Assembly: GCA_947259005.1 (NCBI GenBank)
Contig: CAMYKP010000013.1
Span: 61,428-125,427 of the forward strand
Origin: an uncultured Parasphingopyxis sp.
Lineage (GTDB): Bacteria > Pseudomonadota > Alphaproteobacteria > Sphingomonadales > Sphingomonadaceae
DNA length: 64,000 bases
Direction of reading: 5' to 3'
The notes below the pieces were generated by a model. That model was not told the DNA's origin, ran no database searches, and saw only the letters and a list, made by a program, of their open reading frames with translations. Position 1 is the first letter of the stretch. The number at the start of each line of letters is the position of its first letter. Position numbers and translations under genes: made by a program. Below, piece after piece: positions 60,950 to 64,000 of the stretch.

Positions 60950-62638
60950 TCATTCTGCAGTTGGAGCCGCCTTTCTCCGACGGCCTTTTTGAAGCCTGGT
61001 TTGTGCACGTTCCCGCAGTTGCCGGATCCGCTGGATTTGCGAGTCCGTTGCACCGGGCACATTGTCCAGAATATCAAGTGCATCGTCACGTCTGTCCACG
61101 GCAAGGAAGCACAGGGCAAGCTCAATGCTTAGCTGAGGCGTTTTCTGGCCATCCTCGATCGCATCTGTCAGTCGCCCAATGGCCAGATCATACTCACCGA
61201 TTTTGCGAAGGGTGTGGCCCACCCAATGTTTGGCGAAGAAATAGTGCCGATGATTATGGTCTATCCATCGCTGCTCGACGGCGAGAACATCGTCGACGGT
61301 TCCCACGGCGGCAGTGGCCTCCAACAGCATCCGCCAGTGGAGGTCGCCTTTGAGTCCCTGTTCGCAGATTTTATTGACTAGCGTTATAACCTGTTCGTAT
61401 TTTTCGATTTTCAGCAACGATTGCGCACGCAAAATCTGGGCATCCAGACGCTCGTCATTCTCCAGAAGGGCGATCAGGCTGGCATAATCCCCCTTGTCGG
61501 CCAGAAAGCGCGCATATTCGATTGCGTATGCGGGCGATGTCGAGGCGGTGCCTTCATGCTCGGCAAAGAAACTGCCGTCGCCGTTCAGCCGGGCCTGTTT
61601 TGCTCGCTCCGCCAGGAGAAGGGCTGCCGCGTCCTCGCGCGGCATTTGTGACCCATCGGGAAGAGCCAGGTTTTCAGCGACCTTCTTGCCCGTAAAGGCA
61701 TTCACCATGCGCTCGACGTTGAACGCGACGATGTCGCTTGAAACATGGACGAAGTCGTCCGCCCAGGCGATTTGGCGGTCGGAATAGGTGACGGATTCAT
61801 AGCTCGGAAAATAGCAGATCTGGTCGCGCTCGGTGACTATATGTTCCACCACAGCGCGCAATACCGATTTGGAATAGCTGTTCGCCGTCATCACATCCAT
61901 CCGCCGGTGCGTCTGCATCATGGGAACGGGCGAGACAGTCAAAATCACCTGCAGATTTTTGGGTCCGTTCGCAAAGCACAGGTCCAGCGCCCGGTTCAGA
62001 TAGTCGCGGCAATCTTCGAAATTAAGAACGTGCAGGGAGAAGCGTTCAGGCCATTTTTTCATCACGGAGGGCAGCGGGGCGGTGTTCAAATACAGCTGCG
62101 CCTGCTCGTCCCACCAGAGTTCGACCAAACCGAGCGTCATGATCAGGACGCGGCACTTTGCGAGCGTACGCGTTGCCTCAATCAGGCCGCGCCGTCTCTC
62201 CCGTACCAGTTCGAGCGGTGCCGGGCGGATGCTGTTCACCATATGCAGATCAACGAATTTGTCTTTCTGCACTTCTACAAAAGCGAGGTCTTCATCGAAA
62301 TTCTCTGCGCCGAACGCCCACGCCAGTTCATTGTAAATGGACGGAATTCCGAAATTGTTGACCACTTCCGTGTCGACATCTGAAAAGGCGGGCTGGGCGA
62401 GAAGGTCGCGCATGGGGATGCGAAAACCCCGCTGGATGAGCTCCGTCTCGACATGGCGTGCGAAGCAGGATCCGATCGTGAATATGCGTTCCTTGCGTTT
62501 GAGTTTGAATGGAACGTCAAAAGCGGGTTTTGCGATGGGCTCAACCCGGTTTTCATGGCGACGATGTCCCCAGGCAGCAACTTCATTGGCCTTGCGGATA
62601 CGGACCGCATCGACGCCATTATGAATCAGCAACGGCAT
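60950..62638 (-). CDS. GSCFA-domain protein with C-terminal TPR-like repeats
   Basis: A 562-residue protein. Near the N-terminus IFTIGSCFARHVE (GSCFA at 56-60) marks the GSCFA/SGNH-hydrolase-like domain, which extends to about 315 (TLGLVELWWDE, ILTVSPVPMM and DFVHVSSD, the last with the late Asp/His pair). Residues 360-540 are helical repeats. GSCFA proteins occur in polysaccharide clusters and may be acyl-esterases or transferases. The ATG at 62638 was taken; a TTG at 62653 adds five residues. The 163 bp gap to the methyltransferase is the only sizeable one in the cluster. Confidence 0.82.
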   Translation of the reverse strand: MPLLIHNGVDAVRIRKANEVAAWGHRRHENRVEPIAKPAFDVPFKLKRKERIFTIGSCFARHVETELIQRGFRIPMRDLLAQPAFSDVDTEVVNNFGIPSIYNELAWAFGAENFDEDLAFVEVQKDKFVDLHMVNSIRPAPLELVRERRRGLIEATRTLAKCRVLIMTLGLVELWWDEQAQLYLNTAPLPSVMKKWPERFSLHVLNFEDCRDYLNRALDLCFANGPKNLQVILTVSPVPMMQTHRRMDVMTANSYSKSVLRAVVEHIVTERDQICYFPSYESVTYSDRQIAWADDFVHVSSDIVAFNVERMVNAFTGKKVAENLALPDGSQMPREDAAALLLAERAKQARLNGDGSFFAEHEGTASTSPAYAIEYARFLADKGDYASLIALLENDERLDAQILRAQSLLKIEKYEQVITLVNKICEQGLKGDLHWRMLLEATAAVGTVDDVLAVEQRWIDHNHRHYFFAKHWVGHTLRKIGEYDLAIGRLTDAIEDGQKTPQLSIELALCFLAVDRRDDALDILDNVPGATDSQIQRIRQLRERAQTRLQKGRRRKAAPTAE

Positions 62639-62792
62639 AATTTGGTCACGCAATCTCTAACATTTCAGGCATTTGACCAAGCTACGCGAAATTCCTGCTC
62701 TGGGAAAGAACAGACTCTTCAAATTATCGGGGTATCCGGTCGGTGTCGAAGGCCGTGCGATAATGGGTGGACATCAGATGCGGTTGCTGTTC

Positions 62793-63461
62793 CTAGGCGG
62801 CAACGGCACTGCGTGCGCTGTCTCGCTCACCAAATCCATCGAAAGTGCATGTTGCCGCGAACACTTCCTTGGCGACCGAGGAAATAGTCTTTTCAAACAT
62901 CTGGTCGACGAAATCGCTGTATTGAAGCAGTTTCGGAAGAGCCAGTGCGGCTTCGAGCCTCGTCAGGCAGCGTTCACGGGCTCCATGAAGAATGACGATC
63001 TTCAGATCATGCTGTCTGCCAGCACGGGATACGGCATTCTCCAGCCCCTTGCGCAGGGGCTCGGCGATCCTGTTTTCATAGGCTGTCCGGATCCATGGAT
63101 CGGAATGTTCGTCTCTTAGCCGCAGGAAGAGAAGGTGCTGATATGTGTCGCTGCCGACGATATCGGCGGCATGTCGGATATAATTCTGGATTGTGCGGTT
63201 TACGGACGGAACGGTGGCAGGCGCTTCTTCAATTCGCATTGTTATGGCATCGATCAGGCGGGTAACGCATGCGCGGTAGACATCTTCCTGACCATCGAAC
63301 GAGTAATAGACTTGCCAATAGCTGATGCCGAGATCTTCCGCGATCTCATCAATGCTGACAGCGCTCCAGGGGCGGGCGAGATAGAGGGGTAGGACGCGGG
63401 CAGCGATATCTTCGCGTCGTTCCTGCCAGTCGATCGCCTTGCGTGTTCCGTTGCAGGTCAT
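62793..63461 (-). CDS. TetR family transcriptional regulator
   Basis: A 222-residue regulator. The helix-turn-helix is REDIAARVLPLYLARPWSAV and SIDEIAEDLGISYWQVYYSF (about 15-55), and the C-terminal domain is helical. Its gene is divergent from the TonB-dependent receptor at 63781 with 319 bp between them, so control of that receptor is likely. It lies upstream of the GSCFA gene but is separated from it by 150 bp, and its role there is unclear. Confidence 0.87.
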   Translation of the reverse strand: MTCNGTRKAIDWQERREDIAARVLPLYLARPWSAVSIDEIAEDLGISYWQVYYSFDGQEDVYRACVTRLIDAITMRIEEAPATVPSVNRTIQNYIRHAADIVGSDTYQHLLFLRLRDEHSDPWIRTAYENRIAEPLRKGLENAVSRAGRQHDLKIVILHGARERCLTRLEAALALPKLLQYSDFVDQMFEKTISSVAKEVFAATCTFDGFGERDSARSAVAA

Positions 63462-63780
63462 GCCACCACCTCAATCTGCATCTCAGATAAAACACTCGTT
63501 TCGTAATATATACTGTGTATCGTAACAGATGCAACCACGCAATATCACGCCAAATTGCGATAGAACGCTCTATAAAAGCGCATAATGGCAGTGTTGTGAG
63601 ATTGCCACACGCAGCAATGAACTACGTTTCGAGTGAAAAAAGCATTGAGCGGCCTGAGGTGTCGCGCCATAAGCCCGTCGCATGGTCAAGGGCGGGCTCA
63701 TCATTACCCGTCAACCAGAAACAGGAAGTGCGGCGTTCGCCAATGCAGGCCGCCAAGATTTTTGAAGGGGTTAGATTTCG
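63462..63780. promoter_or_regulatory. Divergent promoter region between tetR and TonB-dependent receptor
   Basis: A gene-free region of 319 bases. Near 63502-63530 the AT-rich stretch carries CGTAA twice, 17 bases apart, and an ATAC-TGT-GTAT dyad, a possible operator for the adjacent TetR. TATAAA near 63568 could be a -10 for the receptor gene. A GAAGGGG ribosome site stands before the ATG at 63781. No small gene or RNA was recognised. Confidence 0.4.
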
Positions 63781-64000
63781 ATGACTAAACAAACAAACGG
63801 CAAGCCGTTTTCGGTGCGTACGCAATCCGTGCGCGCAATGCTGCTGGGAACGGCGGCAACGGCATTTGCAGCCACGCCTGCATTCGCGCAGAATGACGAG
63901 CTGGCGGCCGCTACGGCGAACCAGCCATCCATCGTTGTTACGGGTACGCGTATTACGAACCCGAACCTCGAACAGTCGAGCCCGATCCAGGTGGTTGGCC
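63781..64000 (+). CDS. TonB-dependent receptor, N-terminal part (runs off window)
   Basis: The first 73 codons are seen. There is a signal peptide (charged start, then MLLGTAATAFAATPAFA with cleavage before QND), followed by the TonB-box/plug start SIVVTGTRITNPNLEQSSP. Such GTRI plug starts are typical of sphingomonad outer-membrane receptors, which are abundant and take up hydrophobic or glycan substrates. The ligand cannot be read from this part. The gene is divergent from a tetR gene. Confidence 0.88.
   Translation, partial: MTKQTNGKPFSVRTQSVRAMLLGTAATAFAATPAFAQNDELAAATANQPSIVVTGTRITNPNLEQSSPIQVVG

Noticed and set aside
1..64000. CRISPR arrays, tRNA/rRNA genes, insertion sequences, integrases
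   Set aside because: No spaced direct repeats, tRNA cloverleaf, transposase motifs or terminal inverted repeats were seen on reading both strands. A dedicated tRNA/IS scan could not be run.

Overview
This 64 kb window is GC-rich, densely packed DNA, with many ATGA/GTGA stop-start overlaps. It most likely comes from an alphaproteobacterium of the sphingomonad type. The evidence is codon and base composition, the very high number of SDR, P450 and acyl-CoA genes, and a TonB-dependent receptor at the right edge with a typical sphingomonad N-terminus. No rRNA, tRNA, CRISPR array, insertion sequence or phage gene was seen.

Positions 1-54 kb form one large catabolic island built on CoA chemistry: ten SDR dehydrogenases (one partial), two P450s, two aldehyde dehydrogenases, two separate acyl-CoA dehydrogenases plus one double-length fusion, three acyl-CoA synthetases, one true thiolase, three thiolase-like/DUF35 pairs, three family III CoA-transferases, an enoyl-CoA hydratase, two amidohydrolases, a thioesterase and two MFS permeases. 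The gene types (Ltp-like thiolase with DUF35 partner, heteromeric and fused acyl-CoA dehydrogenases, an FMN-dependent nitronate-monooxygenase-like enzyme, P450s, a 3-alpha-HSD-like SDR) recall actinobacterial steroid and isoprenoid side-chain pathways. No ring-cleaving dioxygenase or KshA/KstD gene is present, so the substrate is not identified; a terpenoid, steroid-like or alicyclic acid is an inference.

The island divides into regulatory blocks that can be read from the DNA. Block 1 (1.2-8.2 kb) is a P450-VOC-ALDH-SDR operon divergent from a TetR gene, with a perfect 22 bp palindrome between them. Block 2 consists of six operons spread over 0-30.5 kb, each preceded by a copy of one 16 bp motif resembling nACTTAGTTATATAnn. 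Block 3 (36-54 kb) has four promoters carrying a different 17 bp dyad, rTTGACrnAnCGTCArT-like. A LysR gene with a divergent fatty-acid/sterol hydroxylase-type gene, and an acyl-CoA synthetase convergent with a second TetR gene, lie between blocks 2 and 3.

From 54.5 kb the content changes completely. A UDP-sulfoquinovose synthase (sqdB-like) is followed by an APS-reductase-like cysH gene. These face three genes on the other strand: a GT4-GT2 fusion glycosyltransferase, a TPR-methyltransferase and a GSCFA/TPR protein. Together they look like a locus for making and attaching a sulfonated sugar, with sulfite generation built in. The window ends with a TetR gene and the start of a TonB-dependent receptor.
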